Assembly (NCBI GenBank): GCA_004794785.1
Contig: SJOL01001962.1
Location: 950,289-1,014,288, forward strand
Length of the DNA: 64,000 bases
Direction: 5' to 3'
DNA from: Opisthorchis felineus
Taxonomy: Eukaryota; Platyhelminthes; Trematoda; Opisthorchiida; Opisthorchiidae
Below are positions 11,860-24,033 of the stretch, one piece after another; the stretch's first letter is position 1, and each line of letters starts with the position of its first letter. Both the position numbers and the translations under genes were made by a program. The notes below the pieces were generated by a model. That model saw only the letters and a list, made by a program, of their open reading frames with translations. It had not been told where the DNA came from and searched no databases.

Positions 11860-13435
11860 ACGATTTTGGAGTCAACACTGAAGCTAGTGATTTACTATAT
11901 AAATTCTTTCATAAGAACCCCATAAGAGGACAACGCGTTTTAAGCACTGTCATTCCCTTAAAACATTAGGCGTATCACGAACCAGGGAAGTATCGCTTTG
12001 TAAATATCATCCCCATATTAACACCAACTGATTGAATTTGCTCCAGATGGCATCAACCTAAATTGGAGTTGGGAATCTATTTCTGTTAATTGATTAACTA
12101 CATTTGCTTTACACGTGGATGTCATGATAAAATTTGCAATAGGACGCAAAAATGGTTGTCATATCAAGAATAAAAACGCGGCTACTCAGTGGGAATCAGT
12201 AGACGGCCAGTTGGTCACTACATTTTCTTTATTTTGCGGTTAGCTTGGACCAGCGAAAACCGGTTGGCCTGTTCCAACTATTCTACATTCCACTCACATT
12301 TTCTGACCATTTTCGATTGCGGAAATGACACTAAGACTATGGCCACCTAACGGCCAGCCGATCTCCGCACAACGGTCACTGCAAACGCAATCGTTGCCTG
12401 AAAAAAGTGTAAACCTCGTTCGTATAGTTGTTTTTATTCTGCACGAATCATGTTCGTATACTGTACCTCAAAAACCTATTCTGATGTGGAAACAGAAAAA
12501 GACTGTTGATTAGCAGCGCACTAAATTTCGAGTTTTAATGCGCTGTTTCGTCCTGTGTGCAAGCTTCGATAACTGTCATCGTTAGCGCAGACTAGAAGAC
12601 TTCAGAAAAATTCTTCCCATAAATGTCTAACTTAATTGGTTTCCAGGCTTAATAAAGTCCATTTAAAAAGTGTTCGGTAAGGCCCTGCAATAGAATGACA
12701 ATAATTGATGGCAATTAGTTTTAATGGCAGTATGGAGAGATTTCGAAATTATAAAGCTGAGAGGTCGAAGTGCATTACGTAGAGATTTCACCCTCGCCCA
12801 GAATTAGCAATAGTACATGCCTCGCGGATGTTTAGGAGGGTTCAAATCCGCCGGCTAAGGGGTGGGGATTTGGCTGTTTTCTCCCCTTTGGTATGCCCAT
12901 ACTACTCTCAAAACCATTAGTAATCTGTTCATAAAAGAAAATATCTCGCGAGTTGCAGGGGCTTTTCTTCCGCGAAGTCATCGCCCTAAGAGTCAATGAA
13001 AACTTGGCCACGTGATATGAATCGCGTAACTGAAAGATAGGTGATAACATACCCTATTTAAGTGTTACTAAGCATATTGCTGGTCAGCCGCTCCACGCAT
13101 GGAGGGATTACTTTCAAATACCATCCGGAAGGTGACGAGTTCGGACCTCTCTAAAGGTTTGTTGGATGTGCACTGCTAATGGTTTACAACAGGTAGAAGC
13201 AACTATGCAGTGCTTTTGGCTTTTCAGCATACACTAACTTCACTTTCAGGATAAAATCTCCATTCGGATTCTTGTGACGTTTAAAACTACAGTCGGCTTG
13301 TAAGTCTAAGTCGATTTCATGGGGCACGCACGACCATGAACGTGTTCATTAGGGTTACCATCACTGGTGACGCTAAGGCTTCTCTGCTCTACGAACAAAA
13401 TGTTTGTTTACCCACAGCAAAGGCCTTAAGATGAA
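11860..13435. other. No gene recognised
   Basis: Short frames only (12325-12513 +, 12832-13050 -). No domain, no splice-framed exon and no repeat that I could match within the window. Confidence 0.4.
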
Positions 13436-13439
13436 AAAG

Positions 13440-15215
13440 GCTTAGATTGAAGGGGAGAGGGACATGGCACTAGCCATCATCAAGAATTCCGAGGTGCCTA
13501 CATCTCAAAAACCCCAACCAGAAAGTTGGCAGCATATATGTTGCTGACATCGGTTGGCCACTTTTCGTCATGTTCTCCGACCAAGCACATAAAGAGTCAC
13601 TTGGGCCACTCGGACAGCTTCGACAAGAGCTACACTCCAAGCAATCTCTTTCTCACCCTACTTCCAACTTGCACGTTGTCCACCTCGAAGTTTGACCATT
13701 CTGAAAGAAGCACGTTGAAGAACACTGGTCTCCTTAGATGATAATTCCACATGCACAGCACACGGCCAACTAGCCGCAGATGACGGCACTGGACGAAAAT
13801 ACCTGCTTCACAACCAAACACCGGTTTTCTACTCACCTTGCTTAAAATTGGTTGATGCCATCCGACACCGTCAACGCTTCTAGGCTATCGGTGGTCAAAA
13901 CCTGGAGACTGTCCGCCCACAGGCAACAGGTCGTACAACCGTACAGCAACAGCCCGTAATGTGGTCTGACACACCCGACATCTGATGTATAGTGCTACAT
14001 CGTTCTAATGCCCAAAAGATGCAAACAAGGAAATATGACTCGGGCCTTTGAAATTCGTTCACTGACTTCATCGGTCACAGTTTCGTCAAAGTGAGATGTG
14101 CAAAGTTTTCCGCGAACTCCAGGACTTCCGTTGAATAGCAGAGGTAATGTTCAAATAATGTATGTTATGAAGAAGGACCGTACTTTTCGTAGGTGCAAAA
14201 AATGGATATAATTGTGTTCAGCTCATTCAAGTTATTGTGCCTTATGTCTGTCTTTAAAGATTAGAATGTTTGCGCGCTCCAGGTTTCTCGTCAGTAACAA
14301 TGAGACGGGTATAGTATACTGATCGCCAGTTTATTCAACAAAAATTGAGTTTTGCCTGCGTTTCCAACTATTAGGATAATGTTTTCTGCCGACTCTAGAT
14401 CGATAAGATCTCATCAGCAACAATTTGAACATAGGCGTTTTTAGGACCCTCTGGCTTTCCTTTCATCAGTTCACCGACGACGAAGCCGAAAAATGAAAAT
14501 GTGGACATTCCTTCCGGACAAAACGTTTTGTAGGAAAGCTTATAGCCATACACTCACACGCCGGGAAATATATGAATATGAGGACTGGATTATGTTCACA
14601 AAATTCTGAGGCGTCCCCTTTTGCGTAAGTGTGGACAGAAGCATTTACCGATGGACAGAATCGAACTCAGCTTTGAAGTCAAGGAATTCCAATAATGTGG
14701 GTCATTGCTACTTATGGCGCTGCTCTAACACCTGTCGGTGTATTGCCTGTGCAGCCTGTAGTGGGCTGATTTACGGCTTTTTGCCTATGGGTCAAATTTT
14801 GCGTACCGCTGTAAGACGAGGTAGAATAAGTGACTCCAGAAGCATTGTAACATCGGGAGTTAAACTGACGCCTCCGTGGCCGTCACATTCACTGCGGGTA
14901 CTCTTTTGGAAGACGAGCACTAATATCGATTGTCTGGGACAGTCACTTTTTCTACGACGGACGCAAATAAGCTAGATAGACTCTGGCTGAGGACTTCACC
15001 GCCTTCCTTAAACAGAAAGGGTCTTCGGGTGCAGAAACTCGATGGCTCTTGAATAGGTGTATGCACTCGAACATACCGAACAGAAGAGAGCTTCATATAG
15101 ATCAAACGGAAAAATATGTGTATATTTCCGTCTAAGCTAGACGCGCGTGTTGCTCGTAAATCTAAAAAACGCAATGGAAGGTGGCAACATACATGTGAGT
15201 GACCAGGGTCCATGT
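13440..15215 (-). mobile_element. RTE-like LINE remnant, subfamily 2, reverse transcriptase to 3' end
   Basis: Read on the minus strand over several frames. FKEGGEVLSQSLSSLFASV (about 14960-15010) is nearly identical to FKDGGEVLSQRLSDLFACI in the copy at 63.7 kb. Next come SVLVFQKSTRSECDGHGG, which corresponds to IVPIFKKGxRSECxxHRG; FLDFKAEFDSVHR (RT block with catalytic-type D); and a decayed A-D-E-I in place of the YADD box near 14420. Further on are FDHR near 13890, RKPVFGCEAGIF near 13800, RLVGRVLCMWNYHL, and the tail VANRCQQHICC near 13530. Many stops and frameshifts mean it is dead. The endonuclease part is absent, so the copy is 5'-truncated, as is usual for LINEs. Confidence 0.75.
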
Positions 15216-15219
15216 AGAC

Positions 15220-16370
15220 AGGTCAGAAGCAGTGGCAGGTAGCTGTCGATCCTGAGCACAGCTGATAACAATGTTGTCTAATTGGGTTTTGGGTTAGTTT
15301 TCTAGTTGGCCTCACATGGTCGAGCAGTTTCCATTGTGCGGGAAGTTGGTAATGTAAGGGGACAGTCTGTGGTCAACCCACAGTTTCAGTAGGCGCTCTG
15401 TTCTTTGTTTGTCTTGTGCCTAATTCAGGACGCCAACCCACTTGATCCCGAACAACACTAAGACTGTCGACCTGCACATTCACGTAACCAGCACCCACAG
15501 CAACGTCTGAGCTTTTATTCCGTTGTAAAAGGATATCGTAGGATCTGTTTTTGGCGGATTCGGGGCTACAGTGAGTTGGAGCACAAGCGGATACTATAAC
15601 AACGGAGAGATTAGCCAATGTTTTCGGCGATTCCTTCACAGACCATGCTACATGAATCTCGTGGAGACGACTATCCACGGGCTTCCAAACAAATAAAAAT
15701 GTTTCCACCGCTGGACCCTACACAATATCCCCCCGTGCGTCCATCTGCAGTGCTCTCCGGCTCACGGGTGATGCGCTGCCAAAGAGGGGATTAGACCAAA
15801 GAGGCAATAATTTCCGTCCTAGTGCTTGAGTTCTGAATTCTTGTCTCTGACAAAGAGCATTTACCAATTCAGACCAAATCCAGAGTACAGTCAACAGCAG
15901 CTTACTGTCTTGCTTGCTTCAAAGTATGAAGTTAAGGGCATTCAACAGGCTGCCTTTCAGGATTTTAAAATTGACTTCGAGCTGATAAGGGCTGTTACCG
16001 TAGACGGACGCGCAGAGGTTGTCGCTAGGGCTGATACAAAGCAAATAAAACTTTAAAGTCAAGTGGTGTTGGGTTGGGTTAGGTGGGTAGATATGGCATT
16101 GCCGTTTTAACTTTCCCTCTGGTGAATTATTGCAGGGGGAAAAGTTCCCTGCAGGTAAAATTTTCTCTAAACAGAGATACTGCTTCTTGGGTGCATACCC
16201 TTGGAATGCTGACGGTGATGCCTCTGTCTCCATTTGCACACAGGACATCGTTTGTACAAAACAGTAAATAGTGCATAAATTTGATATGATTATCACTGTC
16301 TGGATTGCGGACAAAAAGAAACACGATTAAAAAAGAACACTAGTTTGTCATTTGTAATGTAAGTTCAACT
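15220..16370. other. Unique sequence, overlapping unexplained frames
   Basis: Two long frames overlap on opposite strands (15826-16056 + and 15919-16314 -), so at most one could be real. The plus frame reads TVLLASKYEVKGIQQAAFQD and is the more protein-like. No family was recognised. A third frame (15373-15708 -) has no domain. Confidence 0.3.
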
Positions 16371-16377
16371 TTTTCTA

Positions 16378-16869
16378 GATGCTGTCGATAAGATTCTGTA
16401 TGTTGATGCGGTTAACTCTGCCAGTTTAAAAAGGTCTCGAGCATCCTAGGAGCAAGCGCTGGTTGACCTTGCAAGCTTTCAGTCCGCATACATCAAGTAT
16501 TTCCTATCGTCTATTCGGAACGGGAGTGTTGGTAATAATGTTCTTTCAGGAAACGGTACTGTGGATTCTCTAGACCCTTCCGCAGAAGAGTATTCCCGAG
16601 AAATTCTAGTGGTAATGCTTCTGGCAGCTCTCATAAGAGCTGTCCTCTATTCGAGAGATTTTTGTGGGTGCCTTTTCTTCGTAAATCAACTATTGCATGA
16701 GTTCCTTGTCATCTGGTATTATGGGGTTCTTGCACACCTCAAACAACTGATGGATACCTTTTTCCAAACACACGAGAAAAACTCGTGGCCAAAGAACAGT
16801 TCTGTTGTTGAGCCCAAGTTAAAGTGCTCAGTGCAATCGAATGGTGGTGTTCCTGAATCAGTTCCTTAA
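16378..16869 (+). pseudogene. Long coding-like frame with one in-frame stop, unknown protein
   Basis: A single frame runs about 163 codons with only one stop (TAG at about 16447). It begins just after a good acceptor-like stretch (ttcaactttttctag). Before the stop it reads DAVDKILYVDAVNSASLKR. After it comes EQALVDLASFQSAYIKYFL, then DPSAEEYSREILVVMLLAAL and a hydrophobic stretch to about 16740. Codon use and composition look like protein. Either it is a decayed gene, or two exons lie in the same frame, or the stop is a sequencing or assembly error. I did not recognise the family. Confidence 0.3.
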
Positions 16870-17875
16870 GATCTCATTCGGACACCCCTGATGGTAAAAG
16901 AAATGCCACTGAAATTCTTCGTGTCCTAGAGATCTGTCACGTGCAAAATGTCTCTGGTTGTTGTAGATATCGACATGGGTCTTCTAATTCAAACCTACTT
17001 CGTCCACACGGGAGTAATGAGGGAAATGTTTTGCTCACCGGGGGCGGGAAACCACAGACAATATACTTGTAGTGGAATTGAGGTAGACTGCTGGAATTTG
17101 CTACTCCCTCTCTTTGTAGTGTTTTACCAGATGAAACATATTAATTTTGGCAGATGTTGAGTATCGAAGCATTCGAAACGCTGCATTCTGTTTTCAGGGT
17201 TTACATAATTCCGAGCTTTATACATTCTTCTCTGGCTTCCTTGCTCAAAAGTCAATGAATCAAGCAATCCCAAAGAATCCGAAAGTTTATCCCTGTCTTT
17301 CACAAGTAGCACTATTCGTAAGCTCGATGAGCACCCACCATTTAGTCTCACCCGCTTTGGGACTCATCAGGAAGAGTTAGATCTCGGATTTCAGTCTGTC
17401 TTTAAACTCACTGGTTTAATTTCCCACAATTTGTTTGTTTGTATCTCTGAACCGCTGGCACGGCAAATTCGGCTTGCTTGATTCTGTCAAGCAACTTACA
17501 CTTATCGTATGAACAAACGGTAGTCAAACCCAAAAGTGGACTTCTGAGTGGGAAACATTAGGAACCAGGTTCTGCAATGTGATTGGCTGATCATAAACGA
17601 AGCAATCGGATGTGTAAACAAGTCGGTTAATTTCTAACCATGCAATTCTTATCCCGCGCACAGCTTTGCAGACAGGACCATTTTTTCTACCCAGCCGGCG
17701 CAGTAGTGTCCACAGTCTCCTCTCACCATTGGTTGATTTCTTGCCGCCAATCCGAGGTAAGGCAGAGTAGTTGTTGAGAGAAAACTGGGTACCTGCTGCT
17801 GAATCCTGCTTGGCTGTTGGTAAATTGCTGCACCACTCAACATCGTTTCTTCCAAACGGATTCACGAAGATACTC
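16870..17875. other. Upstream flank of the RNF220-like gene, no certain gene
   Basis: Open frames overlap on both strands (17147-17380 +, 17524-17877 -). A plus-strand piece at about 17663-17755 ends at a donor-like CCGAG then GTAAGG and could be an upstream non-coding or coding exon of the RNF220-like gene. It has no recognisable motif. Confidence 0.3.
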
Positions 17876-18329
17876 ATGCAAAATTCTAAACGCCCATCTC
17901 ACTTGACGAAATCATGGCTAGAGCCGAACGGAAAAATTCCAAAACTCCAACCTTCAACAAAGACACCCTATTTGTTCCCACCAACAGCCGCATTTGCTTT
18001 GGAATACCATCAGCAGCTAGTTGAGGGCACGAAACTAAATACATCGACAGCATTGTTTCGTCCGTTAAATCCACTCCTCAGTGCTGCCACGTTTTGGACC
18101 GCTTTGGAAGAACAGTTGAAACAGCAGCAACGTAGTCTTTGTCTTACTGTTCCGAATGCGGTCACATCACCAAACAGGCTGAAACCATATGATATCTCAT
18201 CTAGATCCCGTATATTTGATTCTTCCCTCACGAGTCCACTGGTTTCGAGGTGGACTGCAACCGATGACCCAGTTTCTTTAATGAGTAGACAACAGAATAC
18301 TTCCAATCCGTCCCTATCAGTGGAAATAG
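17876..18329 (+). CDS. RNF220-like gene, probable first coding exon (low-complexity N-terminus)
   Basis: The frame is fully open and ends at a strong donor (GGAAATAG then GTGAGT, 18330). I chose the ATG at 17876 because it is the first in the frame after a stop at 17768-17770. The peptide starts MQNSKRPSHLTKSWLEPNGK and is rich in Pro, Ser, Thr and Gln. It ends NTSNPSLSVEI plus one base. This matches the character of the long, poorly conserved N-terminus of RNF220, a nuclear RING E3 ligase that in animals ubiquitinates Sin3B and stabilises beta-catenin. Identity comes from the later exons, not from this one. It leaves in phase 1, which fits both the exon at 20498 and the zinc-finger exon at 27719. 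An upstream exon is possible. Confidence 0.5.
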
Positions 18330-18899
18330 GTGAGTGATTTAGAATATTTTCCCAGTAACTGTCCATCCAGAGAGGATTTTGGATGACACACTAAATTGCG
18401 TAGAGAAGACAGTAAAGCTCTTTCAAACTCACGGGCAGGAACACGGCGCCTAATGAAAAAACGCAGCTTTTTACAAAACCGCCAAATGCACCCATTCTGC
18501 TTCCGATACTTGAAGCTGTACTGACTGATCAGTCACAGGCCCTCTGAGATTTGTCGCCAAAGTTTACCTAATTACTAAGCAATCGATTCTACGATTTGCA
18601 TCCTGCAGACACTGTCGTAACCGACTGAGGTTACCCAACGACAGTTAATGAATGCCAATCCTTTGGACTGATAAAATAAGTGTATTACCACCTAAGGCGC
18701 CGATACTGCATTCAGTCGAGCAATACTTATCTACGGTTAGAACAATTACAGTTCTCTTGCATAAACCAAATATGTTCATTCGTAAACCGTTTATGGTACG
18801 ATCTTTTGAGTGTTTCTTAGACTCTTCGGCGTCTCTCTGACCCTGGCTTCTCCCCCGTTTTTTCATCTGTTCCATTCGAACTTTTTGGCGCAGTCGGGT

Positions 18900-19418
18900 T
18901 CAGGTAACCGGTACTCGCCTTTCGAAAGCCGATTCGTATCCCATCCAGAACTGGTTGAAGTGTGCTATTCGTCTCTTAAAAGGCGGTAGTTGTTTGGAAG
19001 TTGTTTGTTTGCTTAGAGAAAGGGCCTGCTTCCGCAATAAACCGCTGGGTTCTCGGAGCGATGGGATATGTTCCTTTTTCGTGGTAGAACACCCAGCCAC
19101 TCCATCTCTATTGTAAAAACAACGCGATAATTACTTCTCAAACATCTCAAGTTGTCCGCATTTCTTCTTCTCAACTTGGTCTGAAAAAGAGATTAAAGTT
19201 ATCACCACCTTAGTTAAACGCCCTTGCATGTTGACCCATTCTCATCCAGACTCTGCATGCTCTTATTTCAGATAGGATCAAAGTGTGTCTACTTACCTCC
19301 GCTCCAGTTTAGGTAGGATGTGAACTTCATTAGCATTCACAAGGTCGATGGGAACTCTGAGTCGTCGTCCTTGGGGCTCATCAGGTAGACATGGCCTCCG
19401 AATCTTATCAGCGAACAT
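18900..19418 (-). CDS. Small two-exon gene nested antisense in an intron, unknown protein
   Basis: Exon 1 (19418-19297) starts at an ATG and reads MFADKIRRPCLPDEPQGRRL, then RVPIDLVNANEVHILPKLER. It ends at a strong donor (GGAG then GTAAGT). Exon 2 (19107-18900) follows a good acceptor (cgttgtttttacaatag) and joins in phase: AG plus A gives Arg. It reads KQLPPFKRRIAHFNQFWMGY and ends ESAFERRVPVT with TGA at 18902-18900. The intron is 189 bp. The 110-residue product is basic and has no domain I recognise. An alternative splice from GTACCG within exon 2 to the AG before ATGAAAAAACGG (about 18864) would add the basic stretch MKKRGRSQGQRDAEESKKHS. The gene lies between the first two exons of the RNF220-like gene, on the opposite strand. 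Confidence 0.5.
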
Positions 19419-19419
19419 T

Positions 19420-20094
19420 ATGAAAGAGGGATATAGGCTAACTTCAGCTGTCTTCTGTCAACTAAGTTAACCTCTAAATGAATGTTTTCTCTAACATAAA
19501 TACACTTCAGTGTTCAGGTAGGAAATAAGGCTGTCAGAGATTCGGGAACTATGCTTACCCAATGAGCTGTAAGAGAAGGGTAGTCGATATTGGGCTGTAA
19601 AGTATTTTCATCGAGTGATGAACAAGACCGAAACATAATTCGATACCTTGAATATTGTTTCAGCTGAAACAACGGGAAGCATTTGTGCAACACATTCGGT
19701 CGCACACCGTTATCAAAGGCATTTTGAGGCGAATTCTCTCCAACACCAAATTAAACCAAAATTTTCTTCGCTGAAGATGGAGACAAGGGATGACGAACCA
19801 GTTCAGTCTAGCACTTTTTAACTAAAAATTAATTCACCACAGTAAGTAGTACCGTCAGTGGTGCCATACTACAAAATTTTACTAACTAAGGCGTCCACAA
19901 AGCTGGAAAATAGTTCAAATCATTTTGGGACGTAACGGAACAAACTTCATAATTGTTCCAACAAGCTATACGTCACCCTGATTGGGTTCCGATAAGAGTG
20001 GCAAAATAAATCATTAACTTCCGGTACTCCTTGTGCACCCGAAGTCTGGAGGACATCCTTCTATTATTCATTCGGGTGCATCAGTGTAACCGAA
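19420..20094. other. Intron of the RNF220-like gene, nothing further seen
   Basis: No repeat or exon recognised. One short minus frame (19514-19705) has no support. Confidence 0.35.
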
Positions 20095-20220
20095 CGCAAG
20101 CGTTTTAGCTAGCTCACTTGGTAGAGCACCCGACCGGCAAGCTGAATTTCAGTGGATCAGGTCCACCTATGGATGAGTTTTCTCACTCATACTCTATGTG
20201 ACTGGACTTTTCATTTCAAA
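20095..20220 (+). repeat. tRNA-like SINE, family C
   Basis: The segment opens with TAGCTAGCTCACTTGGTAGA, a clear A-box-like stretch of a tRNA (GTAGCTCAG-TTGG-TAGAGC pattern). It continues with an anticodon-arm-like ACCCGACCGGCAAGCTG and a B-box-like GATCAGGTCCACC. The acceptor stem does not pair as in a true tRNA, and a non-tRNA body follows (GATGAGTTTTCTCACTCATA). I therefore call it a tRNA-derived SINE and not a tRNA gene. Only one copy was found in the window. Confidence 0.55.
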
Positions 20221-20497
20221 ATCTTCCAAACCATCGTGCACTTCCTAAATATCCACAAACGTTACATGTAATCATATTGCCTGGAATAATTGTTACCAAT
20301 TTTTGAATACCGTTTAGCATTTATTTAGCTGAATCAGTATCTTTGAACCTTTGCACCTGTATGATCAGAATTTACAACCTCTCATTGAAAGGATATATTA
20401 AGAACACGCTTCTCAGTCTATCATTCACAGACTCTAGCATGTAACTTTAAGCCAGTAAGCGTCGACTACGGTACACCTTAATGTTTTCCTCTTCCAG

Positions 20498-20572
20498 CAT
20501 CTACTACATCCAATCCACCTACTCTCACACCCCTGCCTAAAGCGATTAACAGACAACAAAGCCCCACTTATC
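20498..20572 (+). CDS. RNF220-like gene, possible second exon
   Basis: An excellent acceptor (aatgttttcctcttccag) is followed by an open frame that reads STTSNPPTLTPLPKAINRQQ and then SPTY. The proposed donor (CTTATC then GTAGAT, 20573) is weak, and the frame stays open past it to about 20643. Entry in phase 1 fits the exon ending at 18329, and exit in phase 1 fits the zinc-finger exon starting at 27719. The Ser/Thr/Pro-rich peptide resembles the linker before the RNF220 zinc finger. It could be skipped, since the flanking exons also join directly. Confidence 0.35.
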
Positions 20573-20579
20573 GTAGATG

Positions 20580-23500
20580 CATTATCAATTCTTTGTGTCC
20601 TATTTTTGTAGTATCTAATGGAACTTTCTGTGTACAGCTGTGAATTGTTGATGTTATTCTGGAAAGCGCCGTATGCTTATTCTGCTAGGTACCAGTGTAC
20701 CTGTGAAACGTGCACGAAAATGCAGCTTCACATGATGAGTGCGGTGTGACTTTCACAAAGAGCTAGGAGTAATTTCAGTGTAAACACCAAACAGTTGTGG
20801 GACACTTTCATGACGAAGACTCATCTAACTCCTGAAATCAACCCGAAGAGCGAATGCAAATTCATTCGTGGTTTTTTGTTGTAAAAAGTTCAAATGAGAC
20901 TATAAATTCGTATAAAAGGCGAACGACGAAAACAAACTCAATGTTTGTCGGGGCATGAATCTACTGGGTAGTGAATCTGTAGTACATTTTTATGAGGTCG
21001 GTGATTTGGGGCCTTAAGGCGTCAGGCTGAGATTGACCCAAGAACAAACAGATTCTATCAAGACGCGATTTGTTCTGTTCTGTCAGGACGCAAGATCTGT
21101 ATACTTCGGTTTGGAAGCATCCAAAAGCGAAGCGTTTTTTACCAATGACGCCTGAGGAGTGTCCTGGAAACATGGTGGTACCCATAGAAGATTATGCCTG
21201 TAAATAAGATTGTTCAGTTGGTGAGCAAACTGTTGAAACGAAATTAGCAAGCGCAGCGAACTATTCGGCCACTAAATGACAGATGGGTGGGCCTTTTACG
21301 TCTGCCTTTTACGTTAACTTGAAGACATGGCTCAGTACTGCCAAACGAGACTCTGAATGCCTTGATTTTTTTATTTCTTTACGATATTGCAGGAATAAAG
21401 ATTGAGTTACTATCTGTACCGATTGTCAAGCGTCGACGTCAGCGATCCGAAACATTCAGACTCAGTCTCCCAAAGGAGTTAGTCACCGGTTTAAATTCCG
21501 CTTTAAATACCTGGATCAGTATAAGGTGTCAATCGTTTTAGCCATGCTAAGAAATAATCCTAACCAAATCACCAAATTACAAGGACCAACAATTGGTTAT
21601 TGGTTGACAGAATTCATCTTAAGCATCATTTCCACCACCAAAGTCCTACGAGTTGACCTATCCACGGGACACCGATCGGTAACAAGCTACGTAAAAACTA
21701 TTCGCTGAATGATGAATGCAGGATTTATGTTTGAAGTGAATTCAGATGGCAAGTATTCCCTCCTTTATTGGAAGCGGAGGACCTCTGCCAGTTTTGTCTT
21801 CTGTCTTTCGAAGACTGTGAACGTATTGGTAGTAATAAAATAGAGATCCACTTTCCATATATGGAGCGAGGAACTCCACCATGGTTTACAATGGCACTAA
21901 TGAAGCAAGCACCGTTGGTGCCGTCGAGGTCAGTTTCTTACTGCACGGAGAAACTAATACACTTGGATTGGTGACCCAAGCGTTGGATAATGCATGAACC
22001 CTTTAGCTTGTGCCTGATACGCGGCTCACGTGCACTTGGATGTCTACTACAAGCCGTATATACCTGTTTCACAAAAATACGGATGCATTTTAAGTTTTAG
22101 AACATTTAAGTAATTTGCAACTCCTATTACATTATAGAAAAAAAGCGGATGGTCTTGATATCTGAAGGATATTCTCCGCTCAGTGTTGCGAGGCCTAAAA
22201 CACTGAGCCAAAGAGACTGGTGTTTCCTGTGAGGTAAGGGATTTCACGGATTTTTAGGATGAAAGTTGTGGCTTATAGGAGGTAATGCGGAGAAGACCAA
22301 GGATTGTTTGGATTCAACTCATTTTTACCCGGTTTCTGTAGCAACTGTGTTGATTTCTGGCAATCAATCAAGTTCAAGTAAACCCATATTTTCACGTTCC
22401 TTGAGAGTATTTTGAGTATGGAAAATCTAGGAGCATTCAGTCTAATTCCAACAAGTGATTGGATGGTCACCACATTTTCGCCATCAATATACTTGGTACA
22501 TTTGACCCGTTAATGATAGAATACCAAAGCCTCATTCATTCTGGGCCTATTTCTTACTCGAAAAGCCCTATTTTTGAGGCAACACTTTGCGAAATATGAG
22601 CAGCACAAACAAAAAAGTGCCTGAGGGCTGGGCGCACATTTTCCGTGAGACACGATATTTGTAGTTAAACCTGAAAAACACTTTTCCTAGTGGATCTGTC
22701 TCGCAAAACCAAGGAGTGTTTTTGCCATATTAGGTTAAGATTGACTGATCCAAGGGTTGGGATAATCGAAACGGTCGGGTTGGAATTTTAAATAACGAGC
22801 AATTTTACTAAAACCCTTATCTCGGATTGCACGAGATGAAGTCGGGATACATGGATACTGGTTTGTCCGGTTGGCCTAGTGGTATGCTCTTACTAGATTT
22901 TCAGAACAATGCATCGTTTTAGGGGTGAACAAACCGGGAATATATGTTGAACTATTCAGTAAACACATTTTGGCAGATAGAGCGTAACCGTTAGAAGTGG
23001 CATGTGTTGTCAGTAAGGCCAAATTAGCTGTAAATTCATTTGGGTTTCAAACCTGTTCAAATGTTTAACATTTGACCGGGCTAAGTGATAACCAAGTCGG
23101 GCATACTTTAAACAAAATTATGTAGATTTATCTGGCAGTTTAGCATTTATGGCTTAGGAACTCGACGTAATACTCGCAGCATCACGAGCAGACACGTTGA
23201 AAGTTCACGCAGATTTCACGTCCAAAGGCACATACATGTGAAACACAAAGCTTCACCGGACCAGACAAGCTTGACTGTAATGTTGGCTGAGTATGACTGC
23301 GAGCAACCTGTTGGTCGTATACATTTTGAAATGGCCTATCAAGTGCGGCTTTACACAGCAAGTGAATCACGATTTTTAGTCAGGATACCACAAGGACGCA
23401 CTCTCCAATAACACATGGAAGTACGTTTTATTACTTTGGTGAAGAGTTCGGTCGTCAAGCTTTACTTAGATTTGGTAACCTCTGATTCCCACTGAAGAAT

Positions 23501-24030
23501 CTGTCCTGCTTCGTCTTCGCATGTTGGGTAGCAGCAAAGCAAAAAATAACTGCTCAAGAAAAAACGTTGGAGTAATCGGTTCAGAGAGGTCTGGTGAACA
23601 ACCGGTACATTTATTACTGGGCATCCTACGCTTTTGATACAAAATTTTCGTGAATAAGTGAGCTGGAAGGTGGAGAACTGGTTAGTGAGATTTACAACTT
23701 CCGATTTAACTAGTACTGAATGTTAGTCGGCAGTTCTTGTTTGGTGGTTTGTGTAGATAACCATGACTTACAACAGTTACCTTTAGGGTGCAGTTTTCAT
23801 CACTTTTCATCAGTATTCTGAGGTCTTGCTCTTCTGGTCTAGAGCACTTTCATGGTATATTTCTCTTTGTTATTGTAGCGGAATTTGTTGGTCTTTGTGT
23901 GCCAGGAGGTTGCTAGGACAGTTAAAGTGGGGTTGGGAAGACCAAGTGTGGCTTATCCTGTCTGCGTTTTGCACTTTACACCAAAAAACCAGTTCACTGA
24001 TAACCAAGCACCGCCACGTATCAATTTAGC
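20580..24030. other. Large intron sequence, two weak signals
   Basis: Lies in the proposed intron 20573-27718. At about 21769-21931 (+) a frame after a pyrimidine-rich acceptor reads EDLCQFCLLSFEDCERIGSN and ends at GTCAGT. It may be an exon, but no family is recognised and its phases do not fit the RNF220-like gene. At about 22868-22930 (+) GGTTGGCCTAGTGGTATGCTC resembles a tRNA A box, so a decayed SINE is likely. Nothing else seen. Confidence 0.3.
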
Positions 24031-24033
24031 GAA

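Noticed and set aside
20095..20170. A tRNA gene
   Set aside because: A-box and B-box-like stretches are present, but the acceptor stem does not pair and a SINE-like body follows.
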